From positions 1 through 64,000 of the forward strand of contig DJPH01000047.1 in the NCBI GenBank assembly GCA_002439755.1: a stretch of 64,000 nt of DNA. The letters run 5' to 3'. A model generated the notes under the pieces. It was not told where the DNA came from. It was given only the letters and a program-made list of their open reading frames with translations, and searched no databases. The DNA comes from Prevotellaceae bacterium UBA6417 (GTDB lineage: Bacteria; Bacteroidota; Bacteroidia; Bacteroidales; Bacteroidaceae). The first letter of the stretch is position 1. Each line of letters opens with the position of its first letter. A program made the position numbers and the translations under genes. This document shows, in pieces, positions 17,710 through 25,673 of the stretch.

Positions 17710-18939
17710 ATGAAAAAAAGTATCTTATCATTAGTTACAATCATGATTGCCTCACTTTCGTACGCCCAGAACATGGCCGTCTACAAAGCTGAGGAGCAAT
17801 TCAAGGAAGGAAAGTATGCCGAGGCAGAGAAAACCATCCTACCGGCCTTGACAAATCCGAAAACCAAGAAGCTGGCTTTTGCTTACAATCTTGCCGGAAA
17901 AATTGAAGGCACATTGTTGAATGCCGAAATTCAAAAGGCTGCGGCCAAGCAACCGCTTGACACGGTTTTGTTCATCAATTCGTTGGACAAGGCTGTAGAG
18001 TTCTTTACAAAGAGCGATGAGTATGAGCGCACGCCCGATGCCAAAGGCAAGGTGAGCGACAAGCTGGAGTATTATGCCGAGAACAAGAAGCAATTAAGAG
18101 ACATGATTTCCTATTATGCCTATGCGGGTCAGTTTGAAAACCAGCGAGGAAACAAGAAGGGAGCCTATGAGGCGTTCGAGAAATATCTTCACATGCCCAA
18201 GAACAGGGTATTTACCAAGGCTGAAACCGATTCCATTTATAAGGCAGGTGAGGAGACTTTTAATCGTGTGGGTTATTTTGCTGCCATGTTGGCTTTCGAG
18301 ATGAAAGACTACGATGGAGTGTTGAAGAATGTCGATTTTGCTATAGCCGAAAAGTCTTCGCGCAATGATGGCTACATGATGAAGCTTGCAGCCTACTTGG
18401 CCAAGAAGGATACGGCCAGTTGGGTAAAGACTTCGCGTGAGGCTGTTGCCAGCATAGATGATAATCCGACATATTGCAACAACCTTCTTTATTATTATAC
18501 TTCGAAAAATCTGAAGGAAGAAGCCAAGGCTATGGCTGACGAGCTTGTACAGAAAGCTCCCAACAACAAGATGGCCTATTATGCCCGCGGTTGTGTTAAC
18601 ATGAATACCTTTAAGAAGTTTGCCGAGGCTCGTCAGGATTTCGACAAGGCCATTGCGCTTGACGCTAATTTCGTTGAAGCCATCTACAACAAAGGCGTAA
18701 GCTATGTCAACGAACTGATTTCTTTGAATCTGAATACCGATACCAAATCGAAAGACTACAAGCAGACATTGGAAAAGGCTCGTGCTTATTATTCTGCCGC
18801 CCGTCCCTTGTTTGAAAAAGTTCGCGAACTGGTTCCCGACAAAAAGGAGCTTTGGGCCGAGAATCTGCGTAACATCTATTATAACTTGGATTTGAAGGAT
18901 AAGGCCAAGGAAATGGAAAACATTATAGGCCAAAAGTAA
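17710..18939 (+). CDS. TPR-repeat periplasmic protein downstream of gyrA
   Basis: A 409-residue protein with signal peptide (SILSLVTIMIASLSYAQ) and helical repeats throughout, including recognisable TPR units such as YKAEEQFKEGKYAEAEK and AYYARGCVNMNTFKKFAEARQDFDKAIALD. The molecular role is unknown; TPR proteins normally hold protein complexes together. It starts 4 bp after gyrA and must be cotranscribed. Its C-terminal third is similar to the second TPR protein at 39808-41091 (FNKA/YNKG, then ARxxYxxAxPxFEKxRxxxPD, then LRxIYxxLxxxxKxxEMxNxx), suggesting paralogues. Confidence 0.8.
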   Translation: MKKSILSLVTIMIASLSYAQNMAVYKAEEQFKEGKYAEAEKTILPALTNPKTKKLAFAYNLAGKIEGTLLNAEIQKAAAKQPLDTVLFINSLDKAVEFFTKSDEYERTPDAKGKVSDKLEYYAENKKQLRDMISYYAYAGQFENQRGNKKGAYEAFEKYLHMPKNRVFTKAETDSIYKAGEETFNRVGYFAAMLAFEMKDYDGVLKNVDFAIAEKSSRNDGYMMKLAAYLAKKDTASWVKTSREAVASIDDNPTYCNNLLYYYTSKNLKEEAKAMADELVQKAPNNKMAYYARGCVNMNTFKKFAEARQDFDKAIALDANFVEAIYNKGVSYVNELISLNLNTDTKSKDYKQTLEKARAYYSAARPLFEKVRELVPDKKELWAENLRNIYYNLDLKDKAKEMENIIGQK

Positions 18940-18983
18940 ACAGAAATCCGGTGCAAGTCTGATACCGAATACTGAAATTGCCG

Positions 18984-19020
18984 AAGCGGGTTGTCTCATC
19001 AAAAAGACAGCCCGCTTTTG
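18984..19020 (+). terminator. Rho-independent terminator after gyrA-TPR
   Basis: AAGCGGGTTGTCT at 18984-18996 pairs with AGACAGCCCGCTT at 19005-19017 (one G-T wobble), followed by TTTG. It separates the gyrA unit from the leu operon promoter. Confidence 0.8.
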
Positions 19021-19027
19021 CTGTGGC

Positions 19028-19111
19028 ATTTGCCGCGTCAGAAATTCAATTTGCTCCCTTCTGTTTTCAATTTGCCGCCTTTTGCGATTTTTTTGCAGGC
19101 TATTGTCACAA
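19028..19111. repeat. 21-bp-period tandem repeat (copy 3, clearest)
   Basis: Four consecutive 21-bp blocks at 19028, 19049, 19070 and 19091. The first three start ATTTGC (ATTTGCCGCGTCAG, ATTTGCTCCCTTCTG, ATTTGCCGCCTTTTG) and the first two end TTCA; the fourth starts TTTTGCAGGC. It lies between a terminator and the leu promoter. The block start matches the repeat after leuB (ATTTGCAGCG) and the one at 8963 (AATTGCAGCC). Confidence 0.65.
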
Positions 19112-19125
19112 ATCGAGGCAATTGC

Positions 19126-19156
19126 TTTGCATAATGAAAGAATATCCGTACATTTG
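19126..19156 (+). promoter_or_regulatory. leu operon promoter (TTTG - 19 bp - TACATTTG)
   Basis: TTTG at 19126-19129 and TACATTTG at 19149-19156 are separated by 19 bp, which is the ideal Bacteroidetes sigma-ABfr arrangement. Transcription would begin near 19162, about 50 bp before the leader peptide start. Confidence 0.75.
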
Positions 19157-19171
19157 CAACCGTATTAAGAC

Positions 19172-19187
19172 AGAGCCGTAAGGCTTT
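19172..19187 (+). other. Short 5'-end hairpin (AGAGCCGTAAGGCTTT)
   Basis: AGCC and GGCT flank a four-base loop close to the predicted transcript start. A near-identical 16-mer with one changed base stands at 30942-30957 upstream of the rluB-like gene. It may be a small mRNA 5' stem or chance. Confidence 0.35.
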
Positions 19188-19210
19188 CATTCAAAAAGGA
19201 AGGAATCAAG

Positions 19211-19258
19211 ATGAAACAAAACAGCGCCATTATTCGATTGCATATTCTACAATTATAA
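19211..19258 (+). CDS. leuL: leu leader peptide (MKQNSAIIRLHILQL)
   Basis: A 15-codon reading frame with a good purine-rich ribosome binding site (AAGGAAGGAATC) just upstream. Six of its last nine residues are branched-chain: Ile at codons 7, 8 and 12 and Leu at 10, 13 and 15, the Leu codons being TTG, CTA and TTA. It ends five bases before the left arm of the antiterminator. Position, size, codon content and the downstream paired structures identify it as the sensing element of transcription attenuation for the leu/citramalate operon. The symbol is by analogy with enteric leuL, not homology. Confidence 0.8.
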   Translation: MKQNSAIIRLHILQL

Positions 19259-19262
19259 GATT

Positions 19263-19347
19263 GCGGAAGTGAGAATCGTATAGCGTCGCATAGATAGAAA
19301 TTAAAAAATAGGGCCTTTCCACTTCCGCATGTGGAAAGGTTTTTTTA
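19263..19347 (+). promoter_or_regulatory. Transcription attenuator (antiterminator/terminator) of the leu operon
   Basis: Terminator: CCTTTCCAC at 19314-19322 pairs perfectly with GTGGAAAGG at 19331-19339 and is followed by eight Ts (19340-19347). Antiterminator: GCGGAAGTG at 19263-19271 pairs perfectly with CACTTCCGC at 19320-19328, which shares its CAC with the terminator's left arm and uses up its loop, so the two folds exclude each other. A ribosome stalled on Ile/Leu codons 7-13 leaves 19263 free and favours readthrough; one reaching the stop codon covers it and favours termination. leuA starts 19 bp after the T-run. Confidence 0.85.
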
Positions 19348-19366
19348 TTTATAAAGAAGTAAAGAG

Positions 19367-20863
19367 ATGAGTGATAGACTTTTCATTTTTGACACAACTC
19401 TCCGCGACGGCGAACAAGTGCCGGGATGTCAGTTGAATACGGTGGAGAAAATCGAAGTGGCCCGCCAGTTGGAGCAATTGGGCGTAGACATTATCGAAGC
19501 CGGTTTTCCCATATCGAGTCCCGGTGATTTCAATTCGGTCATTGAAATATCGAAAGCTGTGACCTGGCCCACCATTTGCGCCTTGACCCGTGCCAAGGAA
19601 AAAGACATAGATTGTGCGTTCGAAGCCTTGAAATATGCCAAGCGCAAGAGGATTCATACCGGAATCGGTACCAGCGACTATCATATCAAGTATAAGTTTA
19701 ATTCGAATCGCGAAGATATTTTGGAGCAAGCCATTGCTGCTACGAAATATGCCAAGAAATATGTTGAAGACGTTGAGTTTTATGCCGAAGATGCCGGCCG
19801 CACCGACAATGAATACCTTGCGCGAGTGGTAGAAGCCGTCATCAAGGCCGGAGCCACGGTGGTCAACATCCCCGACACCACAGGTTATTGTCTGCCAACG
19901 GAGTATGGGGCAAAAATCAAATACCTTATGGAGCATGTGGACGGCATAGACAAGGCTATAATATCCACCCATTGTCACAACGACCTTGGCATGGCAACGG
20001 CCAACACATTGAGCGGAGTGCTCAACGGAGCGCGTCAGGCCGAAGTGACCATCAATGGTATCGGCGAGCGGGCCGGCAATACAAGCGAAGAAGAGATTGC
20101 CATGATACTCAAGTGTCACAAGCTGGGCATCGAGACCAATATCAATACACGCAAGATTTTTGGCATCAGCCGCCTTGTAAGCTCGCTGATGAACATGCCC
20201 GTGCAGCCCAATAAAGCTATTGTGGGACGCAATGCCTTTGCTCATTCGAGCGGCATCCATCAAGACGGCGTCTTAAAGAATGTGGAGACCTATGAGATAA
20301 TGAATCCCAAAGACGTGGGCATAGACGACAATTCGATTATACTGACAGCGCGCAGCGGCCGTGCGGCCCTGAAATATCGCTTGGGAGTCTTGGGCGTGGA
20401 AATCAAGGAAGAGAAGCAACTCGACGAAATCTATAAGAAATTTCTCAGTGTTGCCGACAAGAAGAAAGAAGTCACCGACGACGACATACTGGTGCTTGCA
20501 GGAGCCAACCGCAGCGATGCCCATAAGATAAAGCTCGACTATCTGCAAGTGACAAGCGGTGTGGGACTCCGCCCCGTTGCAAGTTTGGGTCTCGACATAG
20601 CCGGTGAAAAGTTTGAAGCCTGTGCAAGCGGCAACGGCCCGGTAGATGCCGCAGTACGCGCGTTGAAGAACATTATCAAGCGCGAAATGGTGTTAAAGGA
20701 ATTTACCATTCAGGCCATCAACAAAGGAAGCGACGATGTCGGCAAAGTGCACATGCAAGTGGAATACAAAGGACATTCCTATTACGGTTTCGGAGCCAAC
20801 ACCGACATCGTGGCTGCCAGTGTAGAGGCCTACATTGATTGCATCAACAATTTTAAAGACTGA
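19367..20863 (+). CDS. leuA: 2-isopropylmalate synthase
   Basis: First committed step of leucine synthesis: condenses acetyl-CoA with 2-oxoisovalerate. The 498-residue enzyme has the HMGL-like barrel with [12 protein letters not shown] at the N-terminus and the metal-binding [10 protein letters not shown], followed by [11 protein letters not shown] and the flexible linker ([20 protein letters not shown]). The C-terminal regulatory domain (about 370-498) should bind leucine for feedback inhibition. Length is normal. It is the first structural gene after the attenuator and is followed 18 bp later by leuC. Confidence 0.96.
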   Translation: MSDRLFIFDTTLRDGEQVPGCQLNTVEKIEVARQLEQLGVDIIEAGFPISSPGDFNSVIEISKAVTWPTICALTRAKEKDIDCAFEALKYAKRKRIHTGIGTSDYHIKYKFNSNREDILEQAIAATKYAKKYVEDVEFYAEDAGRTDNEYLARVVEAVIKAGATVVNIPDTTGYCLPTEYGAKIKYLMEHVDGIDKAIISTHCHNDLGMATANTLSGVLNGARQAEVTINGIGERAGNTSEEEIAMILKCHKLGIETNINTRKIFGISRLVSSLMNMPVQPNKAIVGRNAFAHSSGIHQDGVLKNVETYEIMNPKDVGIDDNSIILTARSGRAALKYRLGVLGVEIKEEKQLDEIYKKFLSVADKKKEVTDDDILVLAGANRSDAHKIKLDYLQVTSGVGLRPVASLGLDIAGEKFEACASGNGPVDAAVRALKNIIKREMVLKEFTIQAINKGSDDVGKVHMQVEYKGHSYYGFGANTDIVAASVEAYIDCINNFKD

Positions 20864-20881
20864 AAAAACGATAGAAAGACA

Positions 20882-22258
20882 ATGAATACCCTATTCGACA
20901 AAATTTGGGACCGACACGTGGTGCAGACCATCAAGGACGGTCCGCAGCAACTCTTTATAGACAGGCTCTACTGCCATGAAGTGACCAGCCCGCAGGCATT
21001 TGCCGGCATGCGGGCCCGGGGACTGAAATGTTTTCGCCCGGAGCGCATCTACTGCATGCCCGACCATAACACACCCACCCACGATCAGGACAAGCCCATC
21101 GAAGACCTCGTGTCACGCAAGCAAGTCGACACACTCGAGAAGAACGCCAAAGAGTTCGGCCTGCATTATTATGGTATGATGAACCCCAACAACGGCATCA
21201 TACATGTTGTGGGGCCCGAGCGCGGCCTGACACTGCCGGGCATGACCATCGTCTGCGGCGACTCGCACACATCGACCCACGGGGCAATGGGAGCTGTGGC
21301 ATTCGGCATCGGGACAAGCGAAGTCGAAATGGTTCTCGCTTCGCAGTGCATCCTGCAACAGAAGCCCAAGTCGATGCGCATTACCGTCAACGGCCGTCTT
21401 GGACGCGGCGTGACAGCAAAAGATGTGGCATTATACCTCATGTCGAAAATATCGACCAGTGGAGCCACAGGCTATTTCATTGAATATGCCGGCGAAGTGG
21501 TGCGCAATCTCAGCATGGAAGGACGTCTCACTCTTTGCAACCTGTCAATTGAAATGGGAGCCCGAGGCGGCATGATAGCTCCCGACGAAACAACATTCGC
21601 TTACCTCAAAGGACGGCCTGAAGCACCCAAAGGCAACGAATGGGACAAGGCCGTGGCCTATTGGAGAACCCTCAAAAGCGATGACGATGCCGTCTTCGAC
21701 AAAGAGCTTGCTTTTGACGGAAATGACATACAGCCCATGATAACCTACGGAACAAATCCCGGAATGGGCATAGCCATCACCGGCACCATACCCGAGCCCG
21801 AAACAGAAACCGACAGAAAGGCTCTTGAATACATGGGCTTTCAGGCCGGACAATCCATGATAGGAAAAAAAGTAGACTACGTATTTCTCGGAGCCTGCAC
21901 CAACGGGCGCATCGAAGACTTTCGGGCGTTTGCTTCCATAGTGAAAGGCCGCAAAAAAGCTCCCGGACTCATAGCATGGCTCGTGCCGGGAAGCTGGGCC
22001 GTAGACAAACAAATACGTGAAGAGAAGCTCGACAAAGTACTCGAAGAAGCAGGCTTCGAAATACGTCAGCCGGGATGTTCGGCCTGTCTGGCCATGAACG
22101 ACGACAAAATACCGGCCGGAAAATACAGCGTATCAACATCCAACCGCAACTTTGAGGGGCGGCAGGGACCCGGGGCACGCACCATGCTGGCAAGTCCGCT
22201 CACCGCGGCGGCGGCAGCAGTAACAGGAAAAGTAACCGACCCGAGAGACTTTTTATAA
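20882..22258 (+). CDS. leuC: 3-isopropylmalate dehydratase, large subunit
   Basis: With LeuD it isomerises 2- to 3-isopropylmalate (and, if the citramalate route operates, citramalate to 3-methylmalate). The 458-residue protein carries the aconitase-family [4Fe-4S] cysteines in [13 protein letters not shown] and [25 protein letters not shown] and the C-terminal [14 protein letters not shown] substrate segment are typical. It lies between leuA and leuD with short spacers (18 and 20 bp). Confidence 0.96.
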   Translation: MNTLFDKIWDRHVVQTIKDGPQQLFIDRLYCHEVTSPQAFAGMRARGLKCFRPERIYCMPDHNTPTHDQDKPIEDLVSRKQVDTLEKNAKEFGLHYYGMMNPNNGIIHVVGPERGLTLPGMTIVCGDSHTSTHGAMGAVAFGIGTSEVEMVLASQCILQQKPKSMRITVNGRLGRGVTAKDVALYLMSKISTSGATGYFIEYAGEVVRNLSMEGRLTLCNLSIEMGARGGMIAPDETTFAYLKGRPEAPKGNEWDKAVAYWRTLKSDDDAVFDKELAFDGNDIQPMITYGTNPGMGIAITGTIPEPETETDRKALEYMGFQAGQSMIGKKVDYVFLGACTNGRIEDFRAFASIVKGRKKAPGLIAWLVPGSWAVDKQIREEKLDKVLEEAGFEIRQPGCSACLAMNDDKIPAGKYSVSTSNRNFEGRQGPGARTMLASPLTAAAAAVTGKVTDPRDFL

Positions 22259-22278
22259 TCACCATAACAGCAAAAACG

Positions 22279-22878
22279 ATGAAAGAGAAATTCGGCATCA
22301 TCAAGAGCACATGCGTGCCACTTCCACTTGAAAACATCGACACAGATCAAATCATACCTGCCCGTTTTCTTAAAGCAACCACCAAAGAAGGATTCGGTGA
22401 CAACCTGTTCAGAGACTGGCGTTACAATCCCGATGGGACAAAAAAAGAAGACTTCGTATTGAACAACCCTAAGTACAAAGGCCAAATCCTTGTGGCAGGG
22501 AAAAACTTCGGCTGCGGTTCAAGCCGTGAACATGCAGCATGGGCCATCGCCGGCTACGGGTTCAGAGTAGTCATCAGCAGCTTCTTTGCCGACATACACA
22601 AGAACAATGAACTGAACAACTTTGTGCTGCCCGTGCAAGTAAGCGAAAAATTCCTCGCAAACCTCTTTGCATCGATCGAAAAGGATGCAGGTGTCGAAGT
22701 AATCGTGGACTTGCCCCAACAGACTGTAACAAACACGGCCACAGGCGAGCAGGAACACTTTGAAATCAACGGCTATAAGAAATATTGTCTTGAAAACGCG
22801 CTCGATGACATAGACTACCTCCTGAAAAACAAAGACAAGATAGAAGCCTACGAGCGCAAAAGCGTCGGAAAGGAATGA
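22279..22878 (+). CDS. leuD: 3-isopropylmalate dehydratase, small subunit
   Basis: Swivelling subunit that completes the active site of LeuC. The 199-residue protein shows [14 protein letters not shown] near residue 18 and the substrate-recognition segment [17 protein letters not shown]. Length is normal for the family. Its last four bases overlap the start of the next gene (ATGA at 22875-22878), so translation of the two is coupled. Confidence 0.96.
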   Translation: MKEKFGIIKSTCVPLPLENIDTDQIIPARFLKATTKEGFGDNLFRDWRYNPDGTKKEDFVLNNPKYKGQILVAGKNFGCGSSREHAAWAIAGYGFRVVISSFFADIHKNNELNNFVLPVQVSEKFLANLFASIEKDAGVEVIVDLPQQTVTNTATGEQEHFEINGYKKYCLENALDDIDYLLKNKDKIEAYERKSVGKE

Positions 22879-24428
22879 AACAAAACATACAGCCTTACAT
22901 AGAAATAATGGACACAACGCTGCGCGACGGCGAACAGACCGATAGCGTATCGTTTGTGCCGCGTGAGAAACTGAACATCGCCCGTCTGCTTTTGCAAGAC
23001 CTCAACGTAGATCGCATAGAGGTAGGCTCAGCACGAGTTTCGGAAGGCGAGCGCGAAGCAACACGTCTGATTTGCCATTGGGCCGAAGACAACGCGATGC
23101 TCAACCGGGTGGAAGTATTGGGATTCGTGGACGGCCATCTTTCGTTGGATTGGCTGAACGATTGCGGCTGTAAAAATATAAACCTGCTTTGCAAGGGTTC
23201 GTTGAGACATTGCCTCTATCAATTGAAAAAGCAGCCGCAGGAGCACATTGACGATATCCGTCGTTCCATAGACTATGCCGACCGTTTGGGAATAGGCGTG
23301 AACGTCTATCTTGAAGATTGGAGCAGCGGCATGAAGGATTCCCCTGATTTCGTTTACGCCATGGTCGATGCTTTAAGCAAGGAGAATATCCGCAGATTCA
23401 TGCTTCCTGACACTTTAGGCATTCTGAATCCGCTCAATGTCATTGAGTATATGCGCAAGATGGTGAAGCGTTATCGCGGCCTACATTTCGATTTTCATGC
23501 TCACAATGATTATGATTTGGCTATCTCTAACGTTCTTGCGGCAGTGCTGAGCGGTTGCAAGGGCATCCATTCGACAATCAACGGACTGGGCGAGCGTGCC
23601 GGCAATGCCCCATTGGCAAGTGTGCAAGCCATATTGCACGATCAGTTTAATGCGCGTACAAGTATAAAAGAGAGCAATCTATACAAAGTAAGCCGCATGG
23701 TCGAGACATATTCCGGCATTATCATTCCGCCCAACAAGCCTATTGTTGGCGAGAGTGTGTTTACGCAAGTAGCCGGTGTACATGCCGACGGTGACAACAA
23801 GCACGGCCTTTATTGCAGCGATTTGCTCCCTGAACGTTTCGGTCGTCGCCGCGAATATGCTTTGGGCAAGAATAGCGGTAAGGCCAATATCCAGCGCAAT
23901 CTTGAGGAACTCGGGCTGGAGCTTACACCTGAGCAGACCAAGCAGGTAACTGCCCGTATCACGGAGCTGGGCGACCGTAAGGAAATTGTCACTCCTGATG
24001 ATTTGCCTTACATTGTGAGTGATGTGATAAAGCATTCTGTGGGCGAATCGAAGGTGAAGCTTATCAGTTATCTTGTGACTACGGCTCACGGGCTCCATTC
24101 GCATGCTTCGCTTCGTATAGAGATCGATGGACGCGAATATGAGGCCGGCGCCATGGGCGACGGTCAGTTTGATGCTTTCGTGCGAGGGCTTCGTGAAATC
24201 TATGTGGAGCGTCTTCATCGCAAGTTCCCTGTCTTGATCAATTACTTTGTGACGATACCTCCGGGCGGACGTACCGATGCTTTGGTGCAGACCGTCATTT
24301 CATGGGACTTTGAAGGCAAGACAATCCGCACGCGCGGTCTCGATGCCGACCAGACGGGTGCGGCAATCAAGGCCACCATTAAGATGCTTAACGTGCTTGA
24401 AAGCATGGAAAAGGCTGACAATGAATAG
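22875..24428 (+). CDS. 2-isopropylmalate synthase-like enzyme, probable (R)-citramalate synthase
   Basis: A second member of the LeuA/CimA family, 517 residues. The barrel has [16 protein letters not shown], the metal-binding [13 protein letters not shown] and [13 protein letters not shown]; a C-terminal allosteric domain begins near residue 390. It is more distant from LeuA than a duplicate would be: the N-terminal motif has T-D-S-V-S-F where LeuA has V-P-G-C-Q. The most sensible reading is citramalate synthase (pyruvate + acetyl-CoA), which would make 2-oxobutyrate for isoleucine using LeuCD and LeuB from the same operon. The leader peptide's Ile codons fit this. A homocitrate or second IPM synthase is not excluded. 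Confidence 0.75.
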   Translation: MKQNIQPYIEIMDTTLRDGEQTDSVSFVPREKLNIARLLLQDLNVDRIEVGSARVSEGEREATRLICHWAEDNAMLNRVEVLGFVDGHLSLDWLNDCGCKNINLLCKGSLRHCLYQLKKQPQEHIDDIRRSIDYADRLGIGVNVYLEDWSSGMKDSPDFVYAMVDALSKENIRRFMLPDTLGILNPLNVIEYMRKMVKRYRGLHFDFHAHNDYDLAISNVLAAVLSGCKGIHSTINGLGERAGNAPLASVQAILHDQFNARTSIKESNLYKVSRMVETYSGIIIPPNKPIVGESVFTQVAGVHADGDNKHGLYCSDLLPERFGRRREYALGKNSGKANIQRNLEELGLELTPEQTKQVTARITELGDRKEIVTPDDLPYIVSDVIKHSVGESKVKLISYLVTTAHGLHSHASLRIEIDGREYEAGAMGDGQFDAFVRGLREIYVERLHRKFPVLINYFVTIPPGGRTDALVQTVISWDFEGKTIRTRGLDADQTGAAIKATIKMLNVLESMEKADNE

Positions 24429-24476
24429 TTGCGTTGTTGTGAGGCATATAGTTTAATGAATTATTTTTATTAGAAT

Positions 24477-25538
24477 ATGAATTTGAAAATAGCAGTATTG
24501 GCCGGTGATGGAATCGGTCCCGAGATTTCCGTACAGGGTGTGAATGTAATTAAAGCCGTTGCCAACAAGTTTGGCCACGAAGTGTCTTTCAAGTCGGCTT
24601 TGTGCGGTGCGAGTGCCATTGACGCCGTTGGCGATCCTTTTCCCGAAGAGACGTTTGAGGTTTGTAAGGAGGCCGATGCCGTGTTCTTCTCTGCCGTTGG
24701 CGATCCTAAGTTTGACAATAATCCTACTGCCAAGGTCCGTCCCGAGCAGGGGCTTTTGGCCATGCGCAAGAAGCTCGGGCTTTTTGCCAATATTCGTCCG
24801 GTGCAGACGTTCAAGTGTCTTTTGCACAAGTCGCCATTGAAGGACGAGCTGATTGACGGTGCCGATTTCATTTGCATTCGTGAGCTGACGGGCGGCATGT
24901 ATTTCGGTGAGAAATTCGAGGGCGACGACAAGGCCTATGATACCAATTATTACACGCGTCCCGAGATAGAGCGAATCTTGAAAGTGGCTTTCGAGTATGC
25001 CCGCAAGCGCAAGAAGCACCTGACGGTGGTCGATAAGGCCAATGTCCTGGCCAGCTCTCGCCTGTGGCGCAGGGTGGCTCAGGAGATGGTGCCTCTCTAT
25101 CCCGATGTGAACACCGATTTTATGTATGTCGACAATGCTTCGATGCGCATGATTGCAGAGCCTCGTTTTTTTGACGTGATGGTAACTGAAAACACCTTTG
25201 GCGATATTCTTACAGACGAGGGGTCTTGCATCAGCGGTAGCATGGGTTTGTTGCCTTCGGCTTCTACGGGAACGGGCACTCCCGTCTTTGAACCCATCCA
25301 TGGTTCCTGGCCTCAGGCCAAGGGGCTTAATATTGCCAATCCTTTGGCTCAGATATTGTCTGCCGCCATGCTTTTCGAATATTTTGACTGCAAGGCCGAA
25401 GGTGCATTGATTCGCGAGGCTGTCAATGCCAGTCTCGATACCAATGTGCGCACTCCCGAGATACAAGTCGAGGGCGGGGCTAAATATGGCACCAAGGAAG
25501 TAGGCGAATGGATTGTAGATTATATTGCCAAGAAGTAA
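24477..25538 (+). CDS. leuB: 3-isopropylmalate dehydrogenase
   Basis: Oxidises and decarboxylates 3-isopropylmalate to 2-oxoisocaproate with NAD. The 353-residue protein has [14 protein letters not shown] at the N-terminus, the loop region [10 protein letters not shown], the substrate residues [12 protein letters not shown] and the dinucleotide/metal segment [25 protein letters not shown]. It follows the citramalate-synthase-like gene by 48 bp and ends the operon; a long hairpin follows. Confidence 0.96.
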   Translation: MNLKIAVLAGDGIGPEISVQGVNVIKAVANKFGHEVSFKSALCGASAIDAVGDPFPEETFEVCKEADAVFFSAVGDPKFDNNPTAKVRPEQGLLAMRKKLGLFANIRPVQTFKCLLHKSPLKDELIDGADFICIRELTGGMYFGEKFEGDDKAYDTNYYTRPEIERILKVAFEYARKRKKHLTVVDKANVLASSRLWRRVAQEMVPLYPDVNTDFMYVDNASMRMIAEPRFFDVMVTENTFGDILTDEGSCISGSMGLLPSASTGTGTPVFEPIHGSWPQAKGLNIANPLAQILSAAMLFEYFDCKAEGALIREAVNASLDTNVRTPEIQVEGGAKYGTKEVGEWIVDYIAKK

Positions 25539-25569
25539 CGTATTCAGAGCTGTTACTTATCGGACAAAC

Positions 25570-25610
25570 TTAAACGGCCGCAGCGTGTGTTACGCATGCG
25601 GCCGTTTAAA
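25570..25610. terminator. Long hairpin after leuB, between convergent genes
   Basis: TTAAACGGCCGCA at 25570-25582 pairs with TGCGGCCGTTTAA at 25597-25609, and the loop holds a further GCGT/ACGC pair. There is no long T-run on either side, only TTTAAA at the ends, so it may act as a processing or bidirectional stop between leuB and the minus-strand DUF4832 gene. Confidence 0.6.
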
Positions 25611-25673
25611 ATTTGCAGCGTTTGTGTTGAAATCTGCTGCGTTTGTGTCTGAATTTACAGCCTAATCGGTGAC
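25611..25673. repeat. 21-bp-period tandem repeat (copy 4)
   Basis: Blocks start at 25611, 25632 and 25653: ATTTGCAGCGTTTGTG, ATCTGCTGCGTTTGTG and the degenerate ATTTACAGCCTA, which runs into the stop of the DUF4832 gene. The first two match over 17 of 21 positions or nearly so. Same start motif as the repeat at 19028. Confidence 0.6.

Noticed and set aside
18094..19029. Minus-strand frame of 311 codons opposite the TPR gene
   Set aside because: It covers the terminator as well as the TPR gene and shows no protein-like motif; shadow of the coding strand.
22875..24428. Simple duplicate of leuA
   Set aside because: The active-site motif and overall sequence differ too much from the leuA product in the same operon.
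24453..25466. Long minus-strand reading frame opposite leuB (337 codons)
   Set aside because: It is fully opposite a clear LeuB, has no recognisable domain, and such antisense frames are common over this codon usage.
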